NCBI RefSeq assembly: GCF_000688455.1
Contig: NZ_JIAL01000001.1
Coordinates: 1 to 64,000 of the forward strand
DNA from: Pseudacidobacterium ailaaui
GTDB taxonomy: Bacteria > Acidobacteriota > Terriglobia > Terriglobales > Acidobacteriaceae
Length of the DNA stretch: 64,000 bases
Direction of reading: 5' to 3'
Shown here piece after piece: positions 8,498 to 17,573 of the stretch. A program made the position numbers and the translations under genes. Numbering within the stretch: position 1 is the first letter of the stretch; each line of letters starts with the position of its first letter. The notes beneath the pieces are model-generated. The model was not told the origin of the DNA. It searched no databases and was given only the letters and a program-made list of their open reading frames with translations.

Positions 8498-9786
8498 GGT
8501 GACGTCAAGCTGCTTGTGTAAATACGCGGAGGGTGCGGTTTTTCCATTCCAGATTGAATCTCTGGAAGATGGAGTAGATGATTCGGTCCACGGACTGCAC
8601 GTTGACGAAGCAAACCATGGGCCTGGTTCTTCGACGCACTTCGACGAAGCAGCGTTCAATGATGTTGGTGGTGCGCAGCTTGCGCCACAGGTGCTTGGGA
8701 AAATGGTAGAAGACCAGCAGGTCGGGCAGATCGCGTTCCAGTTGCCGCACCATGGTGGGATATTCCCGGCGCCAGCGGCGGCTGAAGGCGCGCGCGGCAG
8801 CCTCGGCCTGACGGCGGCTATCGGCCAGATAGATGGCCTGGGCATCCAGCTTGACGGCATCATGGTCGCGCTTGCGCACCTTGTCGAGGATATTGCGCAT
8901 CTTGTGCACCCAGCAGCGTTGATGGGCTACGCGGGGATAGACGGTCTGGATGGCGGCAGCCAATCCGGGGCAGCCGTCGGTGACGATCAGCAGCAGCTTG
9001 TCGCCCTTCAGACCGCGCCGGTAGAGATCCTCAAGCAACGCCTCCCAGTGAGCCTGACCCTCACCCTGGGTGCGCAGAAAGCCGAGCAGTTGCCGGGTGC
9101 CGTCCCGGCGCACGCCGTAGGCCACCAGCATCTGCACATGCTGCCGTCCCGCCGGCCGGCGCACCTTCAACGCCACGCCATCCAGAAACAGGTAAGCCCA
9201 TTCGTCCTGCAGGGCGGCTCGATGAAACTCCCGCACCGCCTGATCCAGATCACGCGTCAGCCGCGAGACGGTCTGGGCACTGATCGTCTCGCCCGTCAAA
9301 GTGGCCACCAGCCGACCCACCTGGCGGGTAGAGATGCCGCGCAGAAACGCCTCCCGGATGAGTATGGCCAGCTCCGGCGCCCGGCGTTGGAACTTCTCCA
9401 TCGCCCGGGGAAGAAAGCTCTTGCCGCGGGCCCGCGCCACGCGCAGCCGGATGGTGCCGAAGCGGGTCACAAAATCCCTCTCGTAATAGCCGTTACGGTA
9501 CTGTCCCGGCTTGCGCGTTCCCCGTTCGTAGCTGTCCCAAACTGCATACTGATCGCGCAACCGCTCCGATTCCGCTTCCAGAAATCGCTTCCAGGCCACC
9601 TGCGTCTTCTGCTCCAGGTCGCCCCAGAAGCTCTCCTTCAGGTTGGTCAAGAAGTGCTGAAAATGCTCGGTGATCGATACAATCTTCGCCATGGGTGTAA
9701 GGCTCCTTTTCAAGTTCGGCTTTAGCTCGTCAGGCCAAAGCCACCTTACACCCTCCTGCCTTTTACACAATCGAAGTTACGTCACC
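8498..9786 (-). mobile_element. Complete IS256-family insertion sequence
   Basis: This 1289-bp element has imperfect 38-bp terminal inverted repeats at 8498-8535 and 9749-9786, both beginning GGTGACGT and ending GGAGGGTG when read inward. It encodes a single transposase and is bounded by a 9-bp target duplication. The left repeat overlaps the end of the transposase gene. The transposase is read in the same direction as the cas operon that begins 93 bp beyond the left end, so transcription from the element could run into cmr1. Confidence 0.95.
8505..9692 (-). CDS. IS256/mutator-type transposase
   Basis: This 395-residue transposase catalyses cut-out-paste-in movement of its element through a DDE active site. 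It shows the family landmarks in order: the GTRKPGQYRNGYYERDFVTRFG region, an AFLRGISTRQV helix, YLFLDGVALKVR with the first Asp, LLLIVTDGCPGL with the second Asp, HQRCWVHKMRNIL, and a C-terminal TTNIIERCFVEVRRRTRPM segment with the catalytic Glu. The length is normal for the family and the frame is intact, so it may be active. The start at 9692 (MAKIVSITEHF) was preferred to an upstream in-frame codon because the longer form would reach the terminal inverted repeat. Confidence 0.95.
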   Translation of the reverse strand: MAKIVSITEHFQHFLTNLKESFWGDLEQKTQVAWKRFLEAESERLRDQYAVWDSYERGTRKPGQYRNGYYERDFVTRFGTIRLRVARARGKSFLPRAMEKFQRRAPELAILIREAFLRGISTRQVGRLVATLTGETISAQTVSRLTRDLDQAVREFHRAALQDEWAYLFLDGVALKVRRPAGRQHVQMLVAYGVRRDGTRQLLGFLRTQGEGQAHWEALLEDLYRRGLKGDKLLLIVTDGCPGLAAAIQTVYPRVAHQRCWVHKMRNILDKVRKRDHDAVKLDAQAIYLADSRRQAEAAARAFSRRWRREYPTMVRQLERDLPDLLVFYHFPKHLWRKLRTTNIIERCFVEVRRRTRPMVCFVNVQSVDRIIYSIFQRFNLEWKNRTLRVFTQAA

Positions 9787-10059
9787 TTGGTCGGGTCCTT
9801 GATCGCCGGTCTGCGCATTGCTGGAAGCCACCCTCCGCCTCTCTCAGGTCCGGCTGGGGCCCCTCACTCTTCTAAGCAAGACCCCGTGCGTCCGCCCTCG
9901 TCAGCACCATCAGACCTCCTGCCGGAATTCGGACCCTTATGACGCCGTTGTCCTCAGCTAGCTCCTGTTCCGGGTGTAAGAGATCCCTCCAGCATCGGCT
10001 CCAGGTTGGCATCCTTTTTAGGGAATGCTGGAGAACATCGGATAAAATACAGCCCTGGC

Positions 10060-10737
10060 ATGATGCTTGAAATCAGAGGGCTGGGCCGCACTCTTCCACC
10101 GCCCGAGCAGCGCATTCTGCTGCGCGGCATTAGCTTTGCACTGGACCGCGGCGAGGTACTTGCCGTCGTCGGACCCAGCGGCTCGGGCAAAAGCACACTT
10201 CTGCGCCTTCTGAACCGGCTGGATGAGCCTTCCATGGGAGAGGTGCTGCTTCAGGGAAGGAACACCCGATCCATTCCGCCCCGAGAACTGCGCCGCCGCA
10301 TCGGCATGGTCATGCAAAGAGCCTATCTCTTTCCCGGAACGGTTGCAGAAAATGTGTCCTATGGTCCCAGTCAACACCAGTCGTCCTTTGGGGAAGAAGA
10401 AATCCAGGCGCTGCTCGAACAGGTCGGCCTCCCGGGATATGCCGCCCGAAATGCCCTTACCCTATCTGGAGGAGAAGCCCAGCGCGTCGCCATCGCGCGG
10501 GCCTTAGCCAACCAGCCTGAAGTCCTCCTGCTGGACGAGCCAACGTCCGCCCTTGATGAAAGCTCCAGACGCACGATTGAAGACTTGCTGGAATCCTTGG
10601 TACGCCAGCGTCACCTGACTTGCATCTGGGTCACCCATAACATGGAGCAGGCCCGGTCCATAGCTGATAAAGTGGTGGCAATCAAATCCGGAGAAATGAT
10701 CGCCTGCGGAAGCGTTCAGGAGGTGCTTCGCGCCTGA
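10060..10737 (+). CDS. fetA: ABC transporter ATP-binding protein, FetA-like
   Basis: This 225-residue protein is a single ABC ATPase domain. It has Walker A (GPSGSGKST), a Q-loop (MVMQRAYLFPGT), the signature LSGGEAQRVAIARAL, Walker B (VLLLDEPTSALD) and the H-loop (VTHNMEQ). Six bases downstream begins a UPF0014 membrane protein, the pair known in Escherichia coli as FetAB (YbbLM), an iron exporter that helps against oxidative stress. By that precedent it would power efflux of iron or another metal or organic solute. The start may be at 10060 or 10063 (ATGATG). A TATA-like GATAAAAT lies just upstream. The substrate is inferred from the partner only. Confidence 0.88.
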   Translation: MMLEIRGLGRTLPPPEQRILLRGISFALDRGEVLAVVGPSGSGKSTLLRLLNRLDEPSMGEVLLQGRNTRSIPPRELRRRIGMVMQRAYLFPGTVAENVSYGPSQHQSSFGEEEIQALLEQVGLPGYAARNALTLSGGEAQRVAIARALANQPEVLLLDEPTSALDESSRRTIEDLLESLVRQRHLTCIWVTHNMEQARSIADKVVAIKSGEMIACGSVQEVLRA

Positions 10738-10743
10738 TCTTCT

Positions 10744-11526
10744 ATGCTGGAACACTTTTTTCACTCACGTCTCGCTCTTGGCTTGGCTGAATCGGCTGTG
10801 ACCTTCGCTGTTGCCCTGCTGGTCATGCTTCTGGCCAGACAACGCGCAGTCGGTTTGCTGAAGGACCTGCCCCTGGCCATGCTGCGTGGCATGGTGCAGA
10901 TCGTCATCGTAGGCGCTGTGCTCGCGATCATGCTGCACGCGCGGCAGTGGACTTCCGTTTTGGCGCTCATCGCCATGATGCTTGCCGCATCCAGCATCGT
11001 GCGCCGGCGTGTCCGCAAGATTCCAAGTAGTTTTTCTCTGGCCTTGATATCGATTTGTGCAGGAGCCGGGACAATACTGGCCATCATGGTCTCGGTGGGT
11101 GTCATTCCCTGGACGATTTCCATGCTGGTGCCAGTGGGAAGCATGGTGATTGCCAATACGATGAATACGCAGTCCCTGTTTCTTGAGCGCCTGCATGGAG
11201 AAGTCATTGCGCATACAGGTGAGATTGAATCTGCGCTGGCGTTGGGCGCCGCTCCAGAGACGGCATTATTGCCTTATTTGCGGGCCGCCTTCCGGGCGTG
11301 TCTCATCCCTTCCGTGGACAACATCCGCTCGCTTGGGATTGTCTGGATCCCCGGCATCATGGCCGGAATGGTGCTTTCCGGAGAGCCTCCGCTCTTTGCC
11401 GCCTTCTACCAGTTTGTTGTGCTCACCATGATCTTTTCCTCTTCCGCCCTTGCCTGCCTTGTTGCAAGCCAGCAAGTGCCGCAGCGCATCTTCTCCACGC
11501 AGCAGCAACTGCTTTTACGCGGGTAA
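10744..11526 (+). CDS. fetB: UPF0014 membrane protein, FetB-like
   Basis: This 260-residue integral membrane protein has several hydrophobic segments spread over its length and the UPF0014 hallmarks PVGSMVIANTMNTQSL and the downstream AALLPYLRAAFR... IPSVDNIRSLGIVWIPGIMAGMVLSG region. It is the permease partner of the ATPase that ends six bases upstream, so the two form an operon. In E. coli FetB moves iron out of the cell; related plant proteins (ALS3/STAR2) act in aluminium tolerance. The exact substrate here is unknown. Length and topology are normal for the family. Confidence 0.9.
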   Translation: MLEHFFHSRLALGLAESAVTFAVALLVMLLARQRAVGLLKDLPLAMLRGMVQIVIVGAVLAIMLHARQWTSVLALIAMMLAASSIVRRRVRKIPSSFSLALISICAGAGTILAIMVSVGVIPWTISMLVPVGSMVIANTMNTQSLFLERLHGEVIAHTGEIESALALGAAPETALLPYLRAAFRACLIPSVDNIRSLGIVWIPGIMAGMVLSGEPPLFAAFYQFVVLTMIFSSSALACLVASQQVPQRIFSTQQQLLLRG

Positions 11527-11583
11527 ATGTGCTGGCTACAGAACCGCCGCAAGTGCGCTCCGGTTCGCTATCATAAAAAAGAA

Positions 11584-11805
11584 ATGCCGTTTCCTAGAAA
11601 GGTCTGTGTCATCTGTTCGCAAGAGTTTGAATTGAAACCGGACAAGCCTGGCTTTGCCAACCGCTGCCCGGAATGCAGTCTGGAGGAGAACGAACACTCT
11701 TCTTCTGGTGCAAAAGCCGAAACCGTAGACCGTCGAGCAGCAAGCGAGCTGAATGCAGCCCGCCGAAAGGCCATTCGTGACCTGCTTTACCGCAAAGACA
11801 GCTAG
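11584..11805 (+). CDS. Small zinc-ribbon protein, function unknown
   Basis: A 73-residue protein with two cysteine pairs (CVIC and CPEC, 19 residues apart) that could form a zinc ribbon, followed by a charged helical tail (RRKAIRDLLYRKD). I chose the ATG at 11584 (MPFPRKVCVIC) because the longer reading frame from 11527 has an unlikely N-terminus. It follows fetB by 57 bp and may be cotranscribed. I do not recognise a specific function; nucleic-acid or protein binding is typical for such ribbons. Confidence 0.7.
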   Translation: MPFPRKVCVICSQEFELKPDKPGFANRCPECSLEENEHSSSGAKAETVDRRAASELNAARRKAIRDLLYRKDS

Positions 11806-12086
11806 GAAAGAACCACGGCCCCAGGCGGCCCACCGGATTGGAGGGAGTGCTGTCCCGTTCACCCCGGCCCATACCCGTCTAAAGTCAAAATTTCCCCATT
11901 CGGCACGGAGCAGTTTCTCTTTTACAATCAAAGAGCTAGCCTGAACACTGGTAAAGTCCTCCGGAGGCAGCCGGACTACGCTTCCCCCGAGGGCCGTAAG
12001 CATTAAAAACCTGACTCCCCGTTCCAGAAAGCATTTTGCTGCATGGAGACATGAGGACGGACAGGGAGCATCAAGGAGATTCAAAA

Positions 12087-14183
12087 ATGTCGAAAGCCGT
12101 CAAGTACGCAGAGCGGGCGGTCACCATCGCGGCCAATGGCGCGTGGGCCGTCTTCGAGAGACTGAACCGCATCAGCCCCAACCCTTCGTTTACTCCCAAA
12201 TGGTCGGACAAACCGCTTCTGAAGTCCTACGAGAAGGAAAAACCGCCTCTTGGCTGGCCGCGCACCACTGACTCGCTTTGTCCCAAGTGCGTTCCCGAGA
12301 TCCGCCAGCAGATCCTTGATGGCAAGCTGCCTCACGAGATCCTTTTGAATGAAAAGGTTGGCGAAATCAAAGCGCAGATCATCGAACGCGACGGCAAGAT
12401 CCTGATGGTCAAGGACTGCCCCAAGCATGGCCACTTTGAAGACATCATGTCCATTGACCCGGAGTTCTCGCGCCACCTCGAAGAGGTCTTTCCCGGCCGT
12501 GACATCCGTGCCCATAACGACGAGAAACTCCACAACCATGGCACTTCGACCATTACCCATGGCCGCGGCTCGGTGCTTACCATTGACCTGACCAACCGCT
12601 GCAACATGATGTGCGACCCCTGCTTTATGGACGCCAATCAGGTGGGCTTCGTCCATGAGCTGACCTGGGAAGAGATCAAGACCATGCTGGACAACGCCAT
12701 CTCGATCAAACCCCGCCGTCAGATGTCGGTCCAGTTCTCCGGTGGTGAGCCAACGCTCTCGCCCTACTTCCTCGACGCGGTCGCTTATGCCCGCAAGGTT
12801 GGATACAACTCAGTCCAGGCAGCCACGAATGGCATTGAGTTTGCCAAATCAAAGGAATTCTGCAAGGCCGCCGCTGAAGCCGGCCTGCGCTACGCTTATC
12901 TCCAGTTCGACGGCATCGGAAACGCCGCCAATTCACACCGCAAAGTGGGCAACCTGTTTGATGTAAAGCTTCAGGCCATCCACAACCTGCATGAGGCCGG
13001 CGTAGACATCGTACCGGTGACTACGATCGTCAACGGTATCAACAATGAGCAGGTAGGCCGCATCATCCAGTTCGCGCTGGACAATCCCAAAAAGATCAAC
13101 TTCCTCAGCTTCCAGCCGGTCTCATTTACTGGCCGCGATGAGGCCGTTACCGATGAGCGCCGCATGGCACAACGTTATACGCTGTCGCACATGGCGCATG
13201 ACGTCAAGAACCAGACGGGCCTCGGCGAACCCGCCCGCGACTGGTTCCCCATCAGCTTTATGAGCACCTTCTCAGACTGGGCCGACCTGGTACATGGACC
13301 GAACGCCGACTGGGGCCAGCTCTCCTGCGGATGCCACCCGAACTGCGGCATCGGTATGGCGCTGATGATTGACAAGGAAACCAAGGAGGCTGTGCCTGTC
13401 ACCGCCTTCCTGAACGCCGACCGACTGGCGAAGGACGTGGCCAAGATCAACGATGCGGCCCGCGGTAAGTTCCTGTCGATTGTTGGCGTCGCGCTCGCGC
13501 TTCTGCGCAACTACGACCCGCGGAAATCGCCGACGCACTTCCGTATCCTCGACCTGTTGCAGAAGTTCGACAAATGCTTTGGCGCCACCGGCCGCGATTA
13601 TGGCAAGGTCACCGGTGACCGTACGATGGCCGATATCGAAAAGCGCCGCGCTGACCGCTGGAACTTCCTCTTCATCGCGGGCATGTGGTTCCAGGACCTC
13701 TTCAACTATGACTTCCGCCGCACCGAGCAGTGCATCATCCCGTATGCCACGCAGGAGGGTGAAATCAGCTTCTGCGCCTACAACACGGGCATCGGCTGGC
13801 GCAACATCATTGAGAAGATGCACATGACTGCTACCCTCACCAAGTGGTACGAGGAGCACGGCCGTCATGAGATCTTTGCTGGCGGCAAGAAGGTCGGCAT
13901 GGGCGATGTGCATCACAACCTCGTACTCAATGAGGAGCACGTACATGCCGCTGCGAATGACACCCTGGACAAGCTGGGCATCGCCAAGAACGCCCGCGAG
14001 GAAAAAATCCGCGCCCGCGATGCCAAGCTGAAACAGGACGCGGAGAACGCACGCATGGCTGCCCTCTATCGTCAGCACATCCTCGGCGAAAAGCCGGCCG
14101 AAGGCATTGTGCCGGTCACCTCGATTGCTCCTGCCCCCAGGCCGGCGGCGGCCCCGGCAGAAGAACCGGTCATGGGAGACTAA
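12087..14183 (+). CDS. Radical SAM protein, Tes/MSS-like (membrane-spanning lipid synthase family)
   Basis: This 698-residue protein has the radical SAM cluster motif CNMMCDPC (CxxxCxxC) and a SAM-binding QFSGGEPTLS. Its N-terminal half carries a Cys pair (SLCPKCVPE) and KDCPKHGHFED, and the C-terminal half has further cysteines (CGCHPNCGIG, CIIPYATQEGEISFCAYNTGIGWR), suggesting auxiliary clusters. This layout is that of archaeal tetraether synthase (Tes) and the bacterial homologues proposed to join two acyl or alkyl chains tail to tail. Acidobacteria make iso-diabolic acid and branched tetraethers, so that role is plausible. The start at 12087 follows an AAGGAG site. A strong terminator follows. 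The assignment to this reaction is inference. Confidence 0.8.
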   Translation: MSKAVKYAERAVTIAANGAWAVFERLNRISPNPSFTPKWSDKPLLKSYEKEKPPLGWPRTTDSLCPKCVPEIRQQILDGKLPHEILLNEKVGEIKAQIIERDGKILMVKDCPKHGHFEDIMSIDPEFSRHLEEVFPGRDIRAHNDEKLHNHGTSTITHGRGSVLTIDLTNRCNMMCDPCFMDANQVGFVHELTWEEIKTMLDNAISIKPRRQMSVQFSGGEPTLSPYFLDAVAYARKVGYNSVQAATNGIEFAKSKEFCKAAAEAGLRYAYLQFDGIGNAANSHRKVGNLFDVKLQAIHNLHEAGVDIVPVTTIVNGINNEQVGRIIQFALDNPKKINFLSFQPVSFTGRDEAVTDERRMAQRYTLSHMAHDVKNQTGLGEPARDWFPISFMSTFSDWADLVHGPNADWGQLSCGCHPNCGIGMALMIDKETKEAVPVTAFLNADRLAKDVAKINDAARGKFLSIVGVALALLRNYDPRKSPTHFRILDLLQKFDKCFGATGRDYGKVTGDRTMADIEKRRADRWNFLFIAGMWFQDLFNYDFRRTEQCIIPYATQEGEISFCAYNTGIGWRNIIEKMHMTATLTKWYEEHGRHEIFAGGKKVGMGDVHHNLVLNEEHVHAAANDTLDKLGIAKNAREEKIRARDAKLKQDAENARMAALYRQHILGEKPAEGIVPVTSIAPAPRPAAAPAEEPVMGD

Positions 14184-14228
14184 AACAGCGCGTCTCATCC
14201 TGATCAAATCTGAAAGCTGCTTTTCAGC

Positions 14229-14257
14229 AAAAAGTCCGGCTTCGCGCCGGACTTTTT
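14229..14257 (+). terminator. Rho-independent terminator after the radical SAM gene
   Basis: A perfect 12-bp stem (AAAAAGTCCGGC at 14229-14240 pairing with GCCGGACTTTTT at 14246-14257) encloses a five-base TTCGC loop, with a T-rich tail. It begins 45 bp after the stop codon of the radical SAM gene. The A/T ends make it usable in both directions. Confidence 0.92.
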
Positions 14258-14496
14258 CTTTTCAGCTTGGTCGGGGCCACTCTGGCTGGCCCCTTAAATC
14301 TGGATCCCTCACCAGGGCCCATCTGCTTGGCCGTGATGGTCTCAGACAGACTGGGGCCGGATGGCCATCCACCCCAGTCTCCTGGCAGAGTGGGCTTCCC
14401 GGTGTTCCACAAGAACTCTCAGGGCTGCTCCACTCGCTTTTCAGAGGTGTTCCTTTCCCCTAAAGGCACCTCTGAACTTCACCCACCCGAAATGCT

Positions 14497-17412
14497 CTAT
14501 TGCACGGTCAGCGTCAGGGTTGTGGAAGCGGCAATACTTGGTGTTGTTGTGTCCTGCCCATCCAGGGTCAGGGTGTAAGTGCCTGGCGCGACATCTGTGG
14601 ATGTAGAAGAAGAAGTCGAACTCCCTCCGCAACCGGTGGCGTAACTCAGAACACCTGTCAGCGCGATACAGATCAACACCAGCCAGACCTTCGATTTTCG
14701 CAATCGAAGACCGCCACCCAGCAGCCCCACCAGGATGGCGGCGCTTATCGGCACGCCCTTGCCGGAAAACGGACCCTCCGGAATGGCAGTACGACTCCGG
14801 TTCCCTGCGTTCACAAATGTGTGCCTTGTACTACGCCGTACAGACGCCGTCGTGGTACACGCACTTTCCGAGGTATAAATCGTCAACGTTGTGGTTGCCG
14901 TTCCGTTTGCTGCAACGGAGACATTGTTCACGTCATAGCAACCGTAGGTAGAAAGTGAGGAACTGGTCGTGGACAGCGTAAAGGCAACGGTTCCGGCATA
15001 CGAGTTCTGGGAAGTCACAGTAACAGTCGAGGTACCGGAACTCCCTTGCGTCACCGTGACATTGGTTGCGGAAAGGGTAAAGCTTCCGCTGGAAGAGGTA
15101 CCGCTCGATCCTCCCACATTCACCGTCAGAGATCCGCTCGAGGGGGCAAAGGTAGAATCCCCGGAATAGGTTGCCGTAATGATGTGTGCTCCGGTTGTGG
15201 ATGAAGAAAAGGAATACGTAGCTGAACCGTTGGAGAGAGCCAGCGACGTTGTGATGGTCGTGCCATCCACCACAACCGTGAGTGTTCCCGTTGGCGTGGT
15301 GGTAATGGTGCTGGACTGCGGAGCGACTGTGATCGTAATCGTGTCACTCGCGCCTACAGCCGGAGTGGTGGTGGCCGCTGTCAGTGCCGTTGTAGTTGCC
15401 TGTAGCGAAGCAGAAGACCCCGAGGGCCAGGAGGTCAGCAGGTTATACAGGTCGACCGACCCCAGTCCTGTGGCCTCATCATAACCTGTAGTTGCTGCGT
15501 ATTCCGATGCTCCGGCCGTAGAGCAAAAACTTGTCCCTGCCGTACAGGCATTGCTCCCGCTGGTAATGTCATGGAAGGCAGATGCGTAGGTGGTAGCATT
15601 TGCAGCCAGAGAGTACAGCGTTGTGTTCACCACTCCTTGACCGGTAGAGTTTTCCTTTTGGTTTATGATCGCCAGCATTCCCGCAAATATGGGAGCGGCA
15701 AAGCTGGTGCCCCCGGCCACAGTCAGGTATTGCGTGCTTGCATCCCGAAAGCCGCTGTTGCAGCTTGCCTGCTGTCCGGTGCTCCACGCCGAGGTATCAC
15801 TGGTGCAGTAAAGATATCCGGCATTGTTTGGGGACGAATCCAGAGAAATGTCTGGGACCATCCGGTAGCCTTTGGAATAATCCGGAGCGGTAGAAATCCC
15901 CGTCACTCCCGCCTGCCAGCTCGGACGCGGAGTGAAGATGCTCACCCCACCCCCGCCAGCTGACAGGGCATATTCTGCGCCATATTGCTGCCCATAGGTA
16001 GCACTGTCATCGTTCCAGACCTGCTCAGGAATGTACGAGAGGGCAGACGTCACGACATCGCTGCCACTGGCCGATTTCCAGTAGGTCGTATTGGATGAGG
16101 AGACATCAGCGGAAGGAAACTCCGTGCCGCCCAGCGCAGTCACATAAGCACTGCTCGCAGGGTAATTCACGGCGAGCTCTTCTTCTGTTGAAGTTGGTGT
16201 CACCGTGCTGCTGGTTACGTCTGCATAACACGCGGTAGAACCATCATCCCCGGAAGAAACAATGATGCTCTGCCCCTGGCTGGCCCCCTGCTCCAGAATG
16301 GCTTCCAGCGTAGAGTACTCGCTCGTACTAAGATCTGGCTCACAGGCGCCATAGCTCATACTGATGATGGGGGCAATCTTCGTGTCCACCGCATATTGCA
16401 GTGCGTCCCATACACTGTAGTTTTGGTTATTGCCTACGTAGACAAAATAAATGGTCGCGTCTTTGGCAATGGACCCGCTGTACTCCAGGTCCAAATCTGA
16501 CTCAGACTCGTCCCCGGAAGAAATGGCTGCAGTTCCTGACCCGGGCACCAGTACCTGGACTGGATCTTTTACGCTCAGTCCGGCAGCATTCTGGAAGGCC
16601 TCGATATCGGAAACCAGAATCTCCGACTGGCCAACAACAGCGATGGCCTGCCCCGCACCGGTATAACCCGCATTGTAGGCTGCGTTGATGTCATAGATGA
16701 CTGCCACATCTCCGGGCTGAAGATAGTGACTTCCCGACTGCCCCGAGGTAAACTGCGGCGTGATTCCATTCACGGCACCGCTTGTTTGCCGATGGAACCG
16801 GACAAAGGGTTTCGGACGAAAATCATTCAGATTGCGTACCGACTGTACGACCCCGGCCAGAGCGGATGGGACTGCAATCTCAGTGCTGTTGGCAAAGTGC
16901 CGTTCACTGCCAATCTGATAGCTGTGGATCTCGGTCCTGAAGGCCGATTCCACCTGGGCCACAGTGCCCGAAAACGTAATGCTATTGTGGCTGTTGGAGA
17001 CGCGGTCCACCGTGAACCCCTGCGCTTCAAGCCAGCTTTTGATTTTGGCAATATCGCCATCACTCAACCCAAAACGTGCCGCATACTCGGCAGGAGTAAG
17101 CCATTTGTGATAGTTGGGCGAACCAGGGGTCTGCTGTTCTTTAACCAGTTCATCCAGCTCGGCCTTCTGTTCTGCCGTCGGTTTGAAGTACATGGTTATG
17201 CCATTCAATCGCTGGCTTGCGGAAACACGTCCCGAATCGAATTGGGCCTTTGCATTCGGGTTCACGGAACCGCGCAGCGGTGCAGCGGAACTGGAAGATA
17301 TCTCCTCCTGAATCCGGCTCTTTAGGGTCTGCGCCAGCAAGGTCCCGTTGTGCACAAGCAAAAACAGAATCGCAATCCAGCTTAGGAACAGGAAACGAAG
17401 TCTCACACACAT
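14497..17412 (-). CDS. Secreted S53 (kumamolisin-type) serine carboxyl peptidase with Ig-like repeats
   Basis: This 971-residue protein begins with a signal peptide (hydrophobic residues 8-27, cut after LLAQ). A pro-domain covers about residues 30-200. The S53 domain shows the Glu/Asp pair in DESESDLDLEYSG (near 301-310), the oxyanion Asp in SSGDDGS (near 387) and the catalytic Ser in GGTSFAAP (near 567). Ig-like repeats rich in Ser/Thr follow (two at about 660-830), then a hydrophobic segment near 900 and a Cys-containing tail with PGTYTLTLDG. Such enzymes digest proteins at acid pH outside the cell. The C-terminal architecture is common in acidobacterial secreted proteins. No partner genes are adjacent. 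Confidence 0.92.
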   Translation of the reverse strand: MCVRLRFLFLSWIAILFLLVHNGTLLAQTLKSRIQEEISSSSAAPLRGSVNPNAKAQFDSGRVSASQRLNGITMYFKPTAEQKAELDELVKEQQTPGSPNYHKWLTPAEYAARFGLSDGDIAKIKSWLEAQGFTVDRVSNSHNSITFSGTVAQVESAFRTEIHSYQIGSERHFANSTEIAVPSALAGVVQSVRNLNDFRPKPFVRFHRQTSGAVNGITPQFTSGQSGSHYLQPGDVAVIYDINAAYNAGYTGAGQAIAVVGQSEILVSDIEAFQNAAGLSVKDPVQVLVPGSGTAAISSGDESESDLDLEYSGSIAKDATIYFVYVGNNQNYSVWDALQYAVDTKIAPIISMSYGACEPDLSTSEYSTLEAILEQGASQGQSIIVSSGDDGSTACYADVTSSTVTPTSTEEELAVNYPASSAYVTALGGTEFPSADVSSSNTTYWKSASGSDVVTSALSYIPEQVWNDDSATYGQQYGAEYALSAGGGGVSIFTPRPSWQAGVTGISTAPDYSKGYRMVPDISLDSSPNNAGYLYCTSDTSAWSTGQQASCNSGFRDASTQYLTVAGGTSFAAPIFAGMLAIINQKENSTGQGVVNTTLYSLAANATTYASAFHDITSGSNACTAGTSFCSTAGASEYAATTGYDEATGLGSVDLYNLLTSWPSGSSASLQATTTALTAATTTPAVGASDTITITVAPQSSTITTTPTGTLTVVVDGTTITTSLALSNGSATYSFSSSTTGAHIITATYSGDSTFAPSSGSLTVNVGGSSGTSSSGSFTLSATNVTVTQGSSGTSTVTVTSQNSYAGTVAFTLSTTSSSLSTYGCYDVNNVSVAANGTATTTLTIYTSESACTTTASVRRSTRHTFVNAGNRSRTAIPEGPFSGKGVPISAAILVGLLGGGLRLRKSKVWLVLICIALTGVLSYATGCGGSSTSSSTSTDVAPGTYTLTLDGQDTTTPSIAASTTLTLTVQ

Positions 17413-17573
17413 GCTCTACCTGCTTTGTTGTTTCGTTAAAACTACCCGTCTGCTGCCTTCACAGGCAGCAGTACGACCTCCGACGAACCGGCAGCAACGG
17501 AACCACTCCCGAATCAAGGTTGACTTTCGATACTTCTGAATTCTTCTTAGTTCAAGACGAAAAAGCAGGCTGA

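Larger units (their letters stand above)
8489..9795. repeat. 9-bp target site duplication flanking the IS element
   Basis: The sequence TTGGTCGGG occurs at 8489-8497 immediately before the left inverted repeat and again at 9787-9795 immediately after the right one. A 9-bp direct duplication is in the usual 8-9 bp range for IS256-family insertion and shows that the element is a complete, simple insertion rather than a rearrangement product. Confidence 0.93.

Noticed and set aside
8499-9725. Long plus-strand frame opposite the IS256 transposase
   Set aside because: Antisense shadow of a GC-rich transposase gene; the transposase frame has the full set of family motifs.
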